Shown here: in pieces, positions 28,072 to 37,107 of the stretch | Position numbering within the stretch: position 1 is the stretch's first letter | How the letters are laid out: every line of letters starts with the position of its first letter | Assembly: GCA_016713305.1 (NCBI GenBank) | Contig: JADJPK010000014.1 | Location: forward strand, 124,001-188,000 | DNA from: Betaproteobacteria bacterium | GTDB lineage: Bacteria > Pseudomonadota > Gammaproteobacteria > Burkholderiales > Ga0077523 | Direction of reading: 5' to 3' | Length of the DNA: 64,000 bases | Notes under the pieces: model-generated | What the model was told of the DNA's origin: nothing | Databases searched by the model: none | The model's input: only the letters and a program-made list of their open reading frames with translations | Program-made: the position numbers and the translations under genes

Positions 28072-28218
28072 GGGTTCGATCCTTCCGTGGGATGCCGATT
28101 GTAGGCGCGACAGACGGCCCGGGCCGGACGGGTGCCCGGAGAGAGGCCCGAACCGGTGTCCATCGCGCTCCGACCTCAGGTGTTCTACGATCGGGCCGCG
28201 AGGAGAGGAGGCACGGGA

Positions 28219-29621
28219 GTGGATGAACGGCAGGCAAGACAAGCCTTGCGCGACGCGCTGGGCGAACGCGGATTTCTCGACGGCGCAGACGTCGAGGAGC
28301 GGTATCTCGTCGACGTGGCCGGCCATCGCGGAGAACGGCCGCTGGCGTTGCTGCGACCGCAGAACACCGGTGAAGTGTCGCGGGCGATGGCGATCTGTCA
28401 TGCGGCCTGCATCGCCGTGGTGCCGCAGGGCGGCCGCACCGGGCTTGCCCAGGGGCAGCTTCCGCGAGCAGGCGAAGCCGTGCTGTCTCTCGAACGCATG
28501 TGCGCCATCGAATCGGTGGATGCCGACGCGGGCATGGCCACGGTCCAGGCGGGCGTGATCCTTCAGACCCTGCAGGAGCACGTGGATCCGCTGGGGTTCC
28601 TGTTCCCGCTGGATCTGGGAGGCAGGGGAAGCTGCACGATCGGAGGCAACATTGCCACCAACGCCGGCGGGAACCGGGTCATCCGCTACGGGATGACGCG
28701 TGAACTGGTCATCGGCCTCGAGGCCGTGCTGGCCGACGGTACCGTGCTGGATGGATTGACGCCCGTGATCAAGAACAACACCGGGCCGGACCTGAAACAG
28801 CTCTTCATCGGCAGCGAGGGCGTGCTGGGCGTCATCACCCGGGCCATCGTCCGTCTCATGCCCAAGCCGGCAGAGCGAGCCGTGGCGCTGTGCTGCCTTC
28901 CGGACTTCTCCGCAGTGAGGTCGCTGCTGCGGCGGGTGCGATCCGGTCTGGGAGGCGAGCTGACGGCGTTCGAAGTCATGTGGGATTCGTACTATTCGCG
29001 CGCTCTTCGCGTGGCGGGCCGGCCGCCTCCCCTTGCCGGTGGACATCCTTTCTACGCGCTCGTGGAGGCTTCGGGCACCGATGCGGCGGCCATGACGGGC
29101 CGCGTCGAAGCGACGCTGCAGTCGGCGATCGAGGGGGGTGCGGTGATCGATGCCGTGATCGCGAAATCGGCGGCGGAGATCGAACATCTCTGGCACCTCC
29201 GCGACATCTCTGTCGAAGTGGCGCGCCTGATGGTGCCGCTCGTGCCCTTCGACGTGAGCGTGCCCGTAGCCGACATGGAGCCCTTCGTGAACCGGCTCGA
29301 TGCAGCAGTGCTTGCGCTGGATCCCCGGTGCGACACGATCGTCTTCGGCCACGTGGGCGACGGCAACCTCCACATCGGCGTCCACCGTTTGGAGGACCGT
29401 CCGGAACTGTTCGAAATCATCGAGGAAAGTGTCTACTCGCTGATGAGCGAATACCGCGGCTCGGTGTCGGCAGAGCACGGGATCGGGGTACTCAAGCGCG
29501 ACTTTCTGCGCCATACACGAAGCGCAGCCGAGGTCGCCACGATGCGCGCGCTGAAGCAGGCACTCGATCCCGGGGCATCCTCAATCCGGGACGGATCCTC
29601 ACGCCGATCGCGCCTGCGTGA
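28219..29621 (+). CDS. FAD-binding oxidoreductase (GlcD / D-2-hydroxyglutarate dehydrogenase family), frameshift near 3' end
   Basis: D-2-hydroxyacid dehydrogenase type flavoprotein. GTG 28219 follows a strong GGAGG. PCMH-type FAD motifs are VVPQGGRTGLAQGQ and GGNIATNAGGNRVIRYGM; the C-terminal FAD-oxidase domain has GHVGDGNLHIGVH and SAEHGIGVLKR. The family ending L-N-P-G-R-I-L is encoded, but one frame away: after ALKQALDP the frame breaks at a run of four G (29572-29575). One more G would give the normal ending and a stop at 29621, for 467 residues. As deposited the frame runs to 29691 with an unrelated tail. Probable substrates are D-2-hydroxy acids such as D-lactate. Confidence 0.88.
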
Positions 29622-29805
29622 ACGAGCCGGCCTCTTCGGCAGAAGGGCGGGGACGCACGCGTTTCGTGGAGTATTCTCCAGCGGCGCGTGACGGCAGCGG
29701 AGGGGCCTTCCGGCGTTGCAGCCGAGGGCGACCTGCGCGCGCCTGCCCGCCGTCGGGCGATGACGGGCACGCCAAGCATGTGGCAACCAACGAAAGGAAC
29801 TGGAA

Positions 29806-30981
29806 ATGTCTGAGGCTTACATCGTAGACGCCATCCGTACGGCAGGCGGCCGCCGTGGTGGCAGACTCGCCGGGTGGCATCCCGTGGACCTCGCCGCCCA
29901 GGTGCTCGACGCGCTGGTGGCGCGCAGCCACGTCGATCCGGCGCTCGTGGACGACGTCTTCATGGGTTGTGTCATGCAGGTGGGCGAGCAGGCGGTCAAT
30001 GTGGCCCGCAACGCGGTGCTCGCGTCCAGGCTGCCGCTGACGGTGCCCGGCACGACCATCGACCGGCAGTGCGGATCGTCGCAACAGGCGCTGCACTTCG
30101 CGGCGCAGGCGGTGATGGCGGGCGTGAACGACGTCGTGATCGCTGCCGGTGTGGAGAGCATGACCCGCGTGCCGATGTTCAGCGCGTCGATCCTCGCGCA
30201 GAAGGCAGGCATGGGTTTCTACCAGGACTGCAGCCTGCGCAGCCGCTACCCCGAGGACTTCAGCCAGTTCACGGGGGCCGAGATGATGGCGAAGCAGCAC
30301 GGCTTCACCAAGGATGCGCTGGACGAGTTCGCTCTGAACAGTCACCGCAAGGCGACCGCCGCCATCAAGGCGGGCGCGTTCGAGTCGGAGATCGTCCCGG
30401 TAGAGGTGCGGCCCGCGAACGAACCGGGCACGGGAGAGATGCACACGGTCGACGAGGGCGTGCGGCAGGATGCGTCGCTCACTGGCATCCAGAGCGTGAA
30501 GCTGCTGCGGGAAGGCGGCGTGATCACCGCGGCGAACGCCAGCCAGATCTGCGACGGCGCGAGCGGTCTTCTGGTCGTGAACGAGCGCGGGTTGAAGGCG
30601 CTGGGCGCGAAGCCGCTGGCGCGCATCCATCACATGAGCGTGCTCGGCTACGATCCCGTCGTGATGCTGGACGTGCCGCTCGCGGCAACTCGGCGGGCGC
30701 TGCAAAGATCGGGGATGAAGATCGACGACATCGATCTGTACGAAGTGAACGAGGCGTTTGCGCCCGTGCCGATGGCGTGGCTCAAGACCGTCGGCGGGGA
30801 TCCCGCGAAGCTCAACGTCAACGGGGGGGCCATTGCGCTGGGGCATCCGCTCGGCGCCACCGGCGCCAAGCTCATGGCCACGCTCGTGCACTCGCTGCAC
30901 CGCCACGGCAAGCGTTTCGGCCTGCAGACCATGTGCGAAGGCGGGGGCATGGCCAACGTGACGATCGTCGAGCGTCTGTAA
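29806..30981 (+). CDS. Thiolase family acetyl-CoA acetyltransferase
   Basis: 391-residue type II thiolase. The nucleophile is Cys 89 (DRQCGSSQQ); His 347 lies in GHPLGATGAK and the second Cys 377 in MCEGGG. The length is normal and AAAGGA precedes ATG 29806. Thiolases cleave or form beta-ketoacyl-CoA. Close neighbours (indolepyruvate oxidoreductase, hydroxy-acid dehydrogenase) make a degradative role plausible. A hairpin terminator follows. Confidence 0.93.
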   Translation: MSEAYIVDAIRTAGGRRGGRLAGWHPVDLAAQVLDALVARSHVDPALVDDVFMGCVMQVGEQAVNVARNAVLASRLPLTVPGTTIDRQCGSSQQALHFAAQAVMAGVNDVVIAAGVESMTRVPMFSASILAQKAGMGFYQDCSLRSRYPEDFSQFTGAEMMAKQHGFTKDALDEFALNSHRKATAAIKAGAFESEIVPVEVRPANEPGTGEMHTVDEGVRQDASLTGIQSVKLLREGGVITAANASQICDGASGLLVVNERGLKALGAKPLARIHHMSVLGYDPVVMLDVPLAATRRALQRSGMKIDDIDLYEVNEAFAPVPMAWLKTVGGDPAKLNVNGGAIALGHPLGATGAKLMATLVHSLHRHGKRFGLQTMCEGGGMANVTIVERL

Positions 30982-31033
30982 CGGGCGCAACGACAAGGCG
31001 GCTGCTCGCCGCACGTCGCCAGCGCGGACCCGG

Positions 31034-31056
31034 GTCCGGTGCCCCTTGCACCGGAC
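31034..31056. terminator. Terminator between thiolase and SnoaL-like gene
   Basis: Perfect 9-bp stem (31034-31042 with 31048-31056), 5-base loop, between convergent genes. T tract absent. Confidence 0.55.
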
Positions 31057-31067
31057 CGCGGGCTCAC

Positions 31068-31961
31068 TCAGAACTTTCCGTTGCCGTTCTTCCATTCCGC
31101 CCGGGGCGGAATCGGCTCGATGACGTCCCAGTGCTCGGCGATCTTTCCGGCCTGCACGCGGAACAGGTCGTAGAACGCGACCGGCTTGCCCGCGAACTCC
31201 CCCTCGCTCACCACCAGCGCGAAATCGCCTTCGCCGATCAACTTGTGCACACGGTCGTAGCGCATCGTGATGCCTGCCTTGGCCATGGCTTGCAGGGCAC
31301 CGCCCAGGCCCGAGACCTTGCCCGGCACCTGCGGGTTGTGCTGCACGTACGCGTCCCCATCGAAGTATCCGGCGAGCCGTTCCATCCGTCCATGCACCAG
31401 GATGTCGTCGACGAATGCGCCCACCAGCGCTTTGGTCGCAGCCGTATCGGCGGAGGGATCGATGCGGGTCGGCCCGTCCGTCATGGACCGGCCGCTCGGA
31501 TTCGGCTTGTCCGGCCGCGCCTGCAGATTGTCCCAGTGATCGACGATCCGTCCGTTTTCGAAGCGGAAGATGTCGAAGCCGATCTTGGGACCGAAGAACT
31601 CGTACTCCGTGTGAGCTACCACCAGATCGCCGTCCTGCAACAGGCGGACCGTGTTCACCCGGGCCGATCCCTTGGGGAGCGCCTCAAGCAGGGCAGCGAA
31701 GCCCGCGATTCCGTCCGCGACCGCGAGATTGTGCTGGATGTACTTGGCCGGATTGACCACGGCGGCGGGCGCCGGATCCCCGGTCTCGATGCTCTTCAGC
31801 AGGTCGGCGACCTGTTGTTTGCGGGAAGTGTCCATGGCAGAGTCCTTGGCATGGGTAGAAAACGGTGAAATTGTGAAAACAAGCGCGGCTGTCGCGACAA
31901 GCGCACCTACGGCATGGCGCCGGGCGTGGATCCGGGGGATTGCGAGGTCGTGCTTCTTCAT
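31068..31961 (-). CDS. Secreted two-domain SnoaL-like (NTF2-fold) protein
   Basis: 297 residues with a signal peptide (about 1-38, ending THA). It contains two copies of the SnoaL/NTF2-like fold: one at about 45-150 (KYIQHNLAVADG ... FDIFRFENGRIVDHWDN) and one at about 175-290 (AYVQHNPQVPG ... YDLFRVQAGKIAEHWDV). The paired QHN and EHWD/DHWD motifs show internal duplication. COG4922-type proteins are annotated as aldol-condensation enzymes, but activity is not established. It is divergent from an AraC regulator, its probable controller. Confidence 0.82.
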   Translation of the reverse strand: MKKHDLAIPRIHARRHAVGALVATAALVFTISPFSTHAKDSAMDTSRKQQVADLLKSIETGDPAPAAVVNPAKYIQHNLAVADGIAGFAALLEALPKGSARVNTVRLLQDGDLVVAHTEYEFFGPKIGFDIFRFENGRIVDHWDNLQARPDKPNPSGRSMTDGPTRIDPSADTAATKALVGAFVDDILVHGRMERLAGYFDGDAYVQHNPQVPGKVSGLGGALQAMAKAGITMRYDRVHKLIGEGDFALVVSEGEFAGKPVAFYDLFRVQAGKIAEHWDVIEPIPPRAEWKNGNGKF

Positions 31962-32032
31962 GGCAGCTCCAGTGAGATGAGACAGTTCAGTGTGTTCCTT
32001 GGCCGTGGCCTCCGCGAGGTGAGGATCGGACC
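31962..32032. promoter_or_regulatory. Divergent promoter region, SnoaL-like gene / AraC regulator
   Basis: Only 71 bases separate the two divergent starts, so both promoters and any AraC operator must lie here or in the gene starts. No clear consensus element was found. Confidence 0.35.
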
Positions 32033-32956
32033 GTGAATGGTATAAATCGGACAGAACGGTCCGAAGCTCGCGAGGAGCCGATCCGCCTTGCGTACCGTCC
32101 TCCGGCCGAGTACGGGCTCAAGCTGGAACTCTTCCGCATGTCGGAACTGCGGCGACGGGACGAGGCGGACACGCTGCGGAGGGCGCAGCGCATCGAGTTC
32201 TGCCTGCTGATGGCGATCACTCGCGGACGGTGCACCCACTGGGTGGATTTCGTTCCGGCGCCATGCAGTCCGGGAACCTGGGTGCTGGTGCGTAACGGCG
32301 AGACGCAGCGATTCGATCCGGGCTCGGAGTGGGACGCCTGGATCGTGCTGTTCGAGCCGGACTTCCTTCGACCGGTGCTTTCGTCAGAGGGAAAGGGGCA
32401 AGCGCTCGAAGGACCCCGCCTGGACGAACTTCCCGGCCATATGCGGCTCGATCCGATCTCCCATCGCATGGCACTCGACGGTCTCGCGCGCATGCGGCGC
32501 GACAGCCTCCAGCCGTGGACGGCGGCGGAGCGTCACGCCTTGCTCCGCTGCCAGCTGGCGGAAGTGCTCACCCGTTTGGCCATCGCGGATCGGCAGAAGT
32601 CGCCTCGAACGCCCCTGCGGGGAAGTCACGCGGCACGTTTCGAGCGCTTCCGCGACGCGGTGGCACAGGATTTCACCCGCGTGCAGCGGGTCGCCGAGTA
32701 CGCGCAGCGGTTGGGCTACTCGGAACGAAGCCTGAACCGGCTGAGCATGGCGATGGCCGGAGTCACGGCAAAGCAGTACATCGCGCAGCGGATCGTGCTG
32801 GAGGCCAAGCGTCTGCTGGTCCACACCGATCTACCCGTGGCTGTCGTCGCGGAACGCCTGGGCATGGAGGAGGCGAGCAACTTCGTGAAATTCTTCCGGC
32901 GGGAGGCAGGATGCACGCCGGGCCGCTTCCGCCGGGACCAGACGCAAACCGGCTAG
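32033..32956 (+). CDS. AraC-family transcriptional regulator
   Basis: 307 residues. The N-terminal ligand domain is cupin-like (GTWVLVRNGETQRFDPG). The C-terminal two-HTH domain occupies about 205-300 (RVAEYAQRLGYSERSLNRLSM; VAVVAERLGMEEASNFVKFFRREAG, ending TPGRFRR). It is divergent from the SnoaL-like gene, the likely target. Start as given; an internal Met about 35 codons in is a possible alternative but would trim the sensor domain. Confidence 0.88.
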   Translation: MNGINRTERSEAREEPIRLAYRPPAEYGLKLELFRMSELRRRDEADTLRRAQRIEFCLLMAITRGRCTHWVDFVPAPCSPGTWVLVRNGETQRFDPGSEWDAWIVLFEPDFLRPVLSSEGKGQALEGPRLDELPGHMRLDPISHRMALDGLARMRRDSLQPWTAAERHALLRCQLAEVLTRLAIADRQKSPRTPLRGSHAARFERFRDAVAQDFTRVQRVAEYAQRLGYSERSLNRLSMAMAGVTAKQYIAQRIVLEAKRLLVHTDLPVAVVAERLGMEEASNFVKFFRREAGCTPGRFRRDQTQTG

Positions 32957-33093
32957 GAACCCTCCGGTCCTGGGGCGCGGTCGGGTACATCGATCGGACT
33001 TTCCCGGAGGCCGGCGCGAACCGCGCAGTGTCTGGCCTGAACCGTTCGCCCGTGACCCGGGAGACGGGGATGCTGAACGACGCTGGCCGCCGC

Positions 33094-34005
33094 TCAGGCG
33101 GCGATCGATTCCGCGCCCCGCCTGGTCACCAGGAACGAGCGCAGCGCGGCGACGCATTCATCCGATGCGTCTTCCCACAGAAAATGCCCACAGCGCTCGA
33201 TGTGCGTGACGGTTGCCTGCGGACAGAGGCGCTTCCAGCGCGCGAGTTCCCTGGCGCGGAAGGCGATGTCCTCCGAAGGCCAGAGGAGGTGCATCGGCCC
33301 CCGGAACTGTCTGGCGGTCGCTTCGACCGTGGCGAGCCATCGCCCCGCGCCGGTGATCTGGGCAGGGAAGACGTGCATGGGGACACGGCGGGCACGGTCG
33401 GCGAACGGCGCGCGATAGGCTTTCATCTCCTCGTCGCTGAGCGAACGCCGCTTCATCGTCGAGGGCATGAGCATGTTCACGAAGATGGCGTGCCGCATCG
33501 CGGCCCACCGCCCGAGGGGCCCCCCCAGCAGTTTGGAGAACCACTCGAAGTGCAGGTCTCCGTTGACCGGCCAGGCCCAGGTGTTGCCGAGCGCCAGCCG
33601 GGTGATGCGGCCCGAGGCCTGCCCCATGGCGCCGATCCCGATGGGCCCGCCCCAGTCGTGGGCAACGAGGGTGGCATCGGCAATGTCCAGGCGCCGGAGC
33701 ACCTCGGCCACCACGAGCGTGTGTTCGTCCGGCCTGAATCCGTAGCCCGCGGCGGCTTCGGACAGCCCGAAGCCGGGCAGGTCCATGGCCACGCACCGGT
33801 AGTCGCGGCGCAGGTCCGCGATCAGATGGCGGTAGACGTAACTCCACGTCGGATTGCCGTGGAGCATGAACAGGGTGGGGCCCTGTCCTTCGTCGACGTA
33901 GTGGACGCGGTGGCCCGCCACGTCGACGAAGCGGCTGGCGAAGGGAAAGCTTCCCGGCGCCAGCCCGAATCGGCGCTCGGCTTCGTCGGCGGCCCACTCA
34001 CTCAT
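33094..34005 (-). CDS. Haloalkane dehalogenase-like alpha/beta hydrolase
   Basis: 303 residues. The motif HGNPTWS (49-55) and the nucleophile elbow AHDWGG with Asp 117, not Ser, identify the haloalkane dehalogenase branch. The proposed triad is Asp 117, Asp 246 (WPSEDIAF) and His 274 (CGHFLWED); Trp 118 and Asn 51 would bind halide. These enzymes release halide from haloalkanes by hydrolysis, but natural substrates of many members are unknown. It is the last gene of a three-gene operon with an ArsR-SRPBCC fusion and a TfoX-like protein; its start overlaps the upstream gene by 8 bases. Confidence 0.85.
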   Translation of the reverse strand: MSEWAADEAERRFGLAPGSFPFASRFVDVAGHRVHYVDEGQGPTLFMLHGNPTWSYVYRHLIADLRRDYRCVAMDLPGFGLSEAAAGYGFRPDEHTLVVAEVLRRLDIADATLVAHDWGGPIGIGAMGQASGRITRLALGNTWAWPVNGDLHFEWFSKLLGGPLGRWAAMRHAIFVNMLMPSTMKRRSLSDEEMKAYRAPFADRARRVPMHVFPAQITGAGRWLATVEATARQFRGPMHLLWPSEDIAFRARELARWKRLCPQATVTHIERCGHFLWEDASDECVAALRSFLVTRRGAESIAA

Positions 34006-34342
34006 TGTTGATCTCCGCGTACCGCACGGCCACGGCGAGGAGATCCTCCACCGAACCCAGCGCGTCCGCAGGGCAGGAGAGCGCGATCCACTCGCGCATG
34101 GGCGGGCGTCCGCCGGGCTGGAATCGTACGGCGCGGTCGCCGTCGATCGCTCCCTGCGCGGCCTCCTGCGGTATTCGCAGTGCGATGGCCTCTCCGTAGA
34201 CGCAGGCGGCCATGCGTCGGCCGTGGAAGACGCCGGGACAGCCGAACATGATGCCGGCGCGAACCTGGGGATCGATGGCCCTGCAGGATTCCATGAGCGC
34301 CCGGAAGAGGGCCGTATCGTGTTCGATGGCGTCCTTCTTCAC
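33998..34342 (-). CDS. TfoX N-terminal-domain-like small protein
   Basis: 114 residues resembling the TfoX/Sxy N-terminal domain: a central MFGCPGVFHGRRMAACVYGEAIALRI segment matches the family pattern of a Met-Phe-Gly turn followed by two strands. The start is GTG 34342, which overlaps the upstream stop as GTGA, and the 3' end overlaps the dehalogenase-like gene by 8 bases, so the three are one transcript. The molecular role of such stand-alone proteins is not known; competence regulation is not implied. Confidence 0.65.
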   Translation of the reverse strand: MKKDAIEHDTALFRALMESCRAIDPQVRAGIMFGCPGVFHGRRMAACVYGEAIALRIPQEAAQGAIDGDRAVRFQPGGRPPMREWIALSCPADALGSVEDLLAVAVRYAEINNE

Positions 34343-35124
34343 GGCCGACCCCCAACCCCTCGCAGGTGAGCGCGGAGCCGCACATCCAGCAGGTCGCGCC
34401 AGCCTTCCGTGAAGTTCGCGCGCATCCCGTCGTCAATATTACCGATGGCGGTGTGCGAAACGCGCAGAATCGTCTCGCCTCCATCTTCCGAGAGATCCAG
34501 ATGCACGCGGCCGGCGATCGCGTTCACGACGGCAAAGCGGCCGGAGAGATAGAGGAGGTCCGGTACCCGGATCTCCTCCACGTAGCCCCAGATCACTTCG
34601 TGTCCACCGGGCCCGGTCTCGATCATCGCTTCGCCGATGGCCGGCTCCAGCCGCAGACGGCTGTCCGGACCCGCTTGGCGATAGGGATGCACCCACCAGG
34701 CCCCGATCTCCCGTGTGAGCGCTTCGAATACCCGCGCCTTGCCGGCCGCGATGCGCACCTCCATCCGCACGTCCAGGCCCAGCCCCGTCGCTGTCGTCAT
34801 TCCCCCTGTCCCTCTTTCCAGATGTTGTTCGAGTCTTGCGAGGCGGTGAGCCCATGCGTCCTGGAAGGGCGTGAGCCACCGGTCCGTTGCCTGCCTGAGT
34901 GCCACCGCGTTGAGGAAATTCCAGCGTTCCCTTCCGCGCCGTTCCACCAGGACGAGCCGGGCAGCCTCCAGGACCTTGAGGTGCTTCATGACCCCGAAGC
35001 GCGTCTGGTCGAACTGCGCCGACAGTGCACCGGTGGTCTGCGGTCCCGTCCGAAGCAGATCGAGAATGCTGCGCCGGACAGGATCCGACAGCGCTTTCCA
35101 GACCGCTTCGTTTTCCCTGCTCAT
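34339..35124 (-). CDS. Fusion of ArsR-type HTH regulator and SRPBCC/AHSA1 domain
   Basis: 261 residues. The N-terminal winged HTH (1-88) is ArsR-like (MSRENEAVWKALSDPVRRSIL; SAQFDQTRFGVMKHLKVLE). After a short linker, an SRPBCC/AHSA1 fold follows (about 115-257: VRIAAGKARVFEALT ... GWRDLLDVRLRAHL). These two modules are usually encoded as separate adjacent genes, so here they are joined into a possible one-component sensor with a ligand-binding cavity. It leads the operon with the TfoX-like and dehalogenase-like genes and probably represses its own promoter. Confidence 0.85.
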   Translation of the reverse strand: MSRENEAVWKALSDPVRRSILDLLRTGPQTTGALSAQFDQTRFGVMKHLKVLEAARLVLVERRGRERWNFLNAVALRQATDRWLTPFQDAWAHRLARLEQHLERGTGGMTTATGLGLDVRMEVRIAAGKARVFEALTREIGAWWVHPYRQAGPDSRLRLEPAIGEAMIETGPGGHEVIWGYVEEIRVPDLLYLSGRFAVVNAIAGRVHLDLSEDGGETILRVSHTAIGNIDDGMRANFTEGWRDLLDVRLRAHLRGVGGRP

Positions 35125-35125
35125 C

Positions 35126-35141
35126 GGATATGAGACTATCC
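35126..35141. promoter_or_regulatory. Inverted repeat upstream of the ArsR-SRPBCC gene
   Basis: GGATA (35126-35130), 6-base spacer, TATCC (35137-35141), 2-3 bases upstream of the ATG. The position fits an autoregulatory operator, but 5-bp half-sites are weak evidence. Confidence 0.35.
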
Positions 35142-35236
35142 GGTCACATATGGACGCGTCAATCCGCGGGGGGGCGGAGGTGGCGGATGGGGCGGGACAG
35201 CGGTGGATTTGCGTGAGCGGAAGGTGCGCCCGCTCT

Positions 35237-35242
35237 TATAAT
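35237..35242 (+). promoter_or_regulatory. Candidate -10 element for tadA
   Basis: A perfect TATAAT 38 bases before the tadA start. No good -35 lies at the right distance. Confidence 0.4.
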
Positions 35243-35279
35243 CGCGGCCTTTCGAACGCACCGACGGCGGAATCCGGCA

Positions 35280-35786
35280 GTGGGACAGGCAAGTCCGGCC
35301 TGGGAACAGGCAGCCTCGCGAGAACTCGGGGATGAGGCATTCATGCGGGAGGCCCTGTCCCTCGCCGCACAGGCGGCCCTGGCGGGGGAGGTCCCGGTCG
35401 GTGCGGTGCTGGTGCAGGACGGGCGGATTCTCGGACGCGGGTCCAATCATCCCATCGCGAGCCACGACACGACGGCCCACGCGGAGATCCAGGCGCTGCG
35501 GCAGGCCATGCAAGCGCTCGGCAACTACCGGATTCCCGGCACCACGCTCTACGTCACTCTCGAGCCTTGCGTGATGTGCGCCGGCGCCATCATGCACGCC
35601 CGGGTCGCCCGGGTGGTCTTCGGCGCCCCGGACCCCAAGACGGGCGCCTGCGGCAGCGTGGTCGATCTCTTCGCAGAGGAGCGTCTGAACCACCACGCCA
35701 CGGTCACCGGCGGACTGCTGGCAGACGAATGCGCGGACCAGTTGCGCGCCTTCTTCCGTGACCGGCGCCGGAGCACGCCCGAATGA
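35280..35786 (+). CDS. tadA: tRNA-specific adenosine deaminase
   Basis: 168 residues. It converts A34 to inosine in tRNA-Arg(ACG), allowing decoding of CGN codons. Zinc-site motifs are HAE (67-69, proton-shuttle Glu 69) and PCVMC (Cys 97, Cys 100). GTG 35280 is favoured because it retains the helix before M-R-E-A-L found in the E. coli enzyme; ATG 35343 would remove it. The stop overlaps the next gene as ATGA. Confidence 0.93.
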   Translation: MGQASPAWEQAASRELGDEAFMREALSLAAQAALAGEVPVGAVLVQDGRILGRGSNHPIASHDTTAHAEIQALRQAMQALGNYRIPGTTLYVTLEPCVMCAGAIMHARVARVVFGAPDPKTGACGSVVDLFAEERLNHHATVTGGLLADECADQLRAFFRDRRRSTPE

Positions 35787-36286
35787 AGACCGTGCGCATT
35801 TCGCTCGAACAGCAGCGGCTGGAGCTGCTGGACGGGGGCGAACTGGTCAAGGCGTATGCAGTGTCCACGTCGAAGAACGGGGCCGGCGAACGCAATGGCA
35901 GCTACTGCACGCCGCGCGGCGAACACGTGATCCGCGCAAAGATCGGCGGCGGAGCCCCGCTGAACACGGTATTCGTCAAGCGGCGTCCCACCGGGGAGAT
36001 CTACGGCCCCGAACTGGCACAGCGCTTCCCGGGTCGGGACTGGATCCTCACGCGCATCCTCTGGCTGTCGGGTTGCGAACCCGGCTTCAACCGGCTCGGC
36101 GATGTGGACACGATGCGCCGCTATATCTACATCCACGGCACGCCGGACACGACCGAGCTGGGCAGACCCGGTTCGATCGGCTGTGTCCGCATGCGCAACG
36201 CCGAACTGGCCGAATTGTTCGACGCCGTGCCCGCCGGCACGCGCGTGAGCATCCTGGAGGGCCCGCTGCCGCCGTTCGAGCGGTGA
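35783..36286 (+). CDS. L,D-transpeptidase (YkuD domain), no signal peptide
   Basis: 167 residues, essentially one YkuD domain. The catalytic motif is present: His 118 in YIHGT and Cys 134 in GSIGCVRMRN. Family members form 3-3 peptidoglycan crosslinks or attach lipoproteins in the periplasm. No N-terminal signal peptide is visible, which is a recognised feature of this small tadA-linked subgroup but leaves the export route unclear. It is translationally coupled to tadA (ATGA overlap). Confidence 0.88.
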   Translation: MKTVRISLEQQRLELLDGGELVKAYAVSTSKNGAGERNGSYCTPRGEHVIRAKIGGGAPLNTVFVKRRPTGEIYGPELAQRFPGRDWILTRILWLSGCEPGFNRLGDVDTMRRYIYIHGTPDTTELGRPGSIGCVRMRNAELAELFDAVPAGTRVSILEGPLPPFER

Positions 36287-36332
36287 GGCCCCGCAGGTCC
36301 CGCTTCACTGACACAGACAAGGAATCTTTTTC

Positions 36333-37073
36333 ATGCGACTGAAGGACAAGGTCTCGATCATCACGGGCGCCGGACGCGGCATCGGCCAGGCCACGGCGCT
36401 CAAGTTCGCGCGCGAAGGCGCCAGGGTGATCGTGTGCGACGTGGGCCAGGACGCCGTCGACGAGACGGTGGCCAAGGTGAAGGCCGAAGGCGGGGAGGCG
36501 CTCGGGTTCATCGTGGACGTGACCAAGCGACCGCAGATCGACGCCATGGTGCAGGCGACGATGGCGAAGTACGGACGCATCGACACGCTGGTGAACAATG
36601 CAGGCATCGTGATGGATGCCCAGCTGCGCAAGATGTCCGATGCCGCGTTCGACCGCGTCATCGACGTCAATCTCAAGGGCACCTACAACTGCGCGCGGGC
36701 AGTGGTGGACATCATGGTGGAGCAGGGCTCGGGGGTCATCCTCAATGCCTCGTCCATCGTGGGCATCTACGGCAACTTCGGCCAGACCAACTACGCCGCG
36801 AGCAAGTTCGGCGTGATCGGCTTCGTCAAGACGTGGGCGCGCGAACTGGGGCGCAAGGGCATCCGGGTGAATGCCGTATGTCCGGGCGTCGTCGCCACGC
36901 CGATCATCGCGGGCATCCCCGACAAGGTGCTGGACGGCATGCGCGAACGGATTCCCCTGGGGCGACTGGGCCAGCCGGAGGACATCGCGAACGCCTACGC
37001 CTTCCTGGCGTCGGAGGAAGCCTCCTTCATCAATGGAGCGGTGCTCGAGGTCAGTGGCGGCATGACCATGTGA
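36333..37073 (+). CDS. SDR-family 3-oxoacyl-reductase-like protein (FabG type)
   Basis: 246 residues. The cofactor motif is TGAGRGIG, followed by NNAGIVMDAQ, catalytic Ser in NASSIVG, YAASK, and the ending VSGGM. FabG-like enzymes reduce beta-ketoacyl thioesters with NADPH. It stands alone between ldt and mtnA, not in a fatty-acid cluster, so it may instead be a general beta-hydroxyacyl or PHA-type dehydrogenase. Confidence 0.9.
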   Translation: MRLKDKVSIITGAGRGIGQATALKFAREGARVIVCDVGQDAVDETVAKVKAEGGEALGFIVDVTKRPQIDAMVQATMAKYGRIDTLVNNAGIVMDAQLRKMSDAAFDRVIDVNLKGTYNCARAVVDIMVEQGSGVILNASSIVGIYGNFGQTNYAASKFGVIGFVKTWARELGRKGIRVNAVCPGVVATPIIAGIPDKVLDGMRERIPLGRLGQPEDIANAYAFLASEEASFINGAVLEVSGGMTM

Positions 37074-37095
37074 GAACCGGCCGTCCGGCCGGTTC
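37074..37095. terminator. Terminator between SDR and mtnA
   Basis: Perfect 9-bp stem (37074-37082 with 37087-37095), GTCC loop, between convergent genes. No T tract. Confidence 0.55.
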
Positions 37096-37107
37096 CGCGC
37101 ACTGTTC

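Noticed and set aside
28072..29514. 480-codon N-terminal extension of the indolepyruvate oxidoreductase
   Set aside because: It is antisense to the FAD oxidase; ATG 28071 gives the normal family length.
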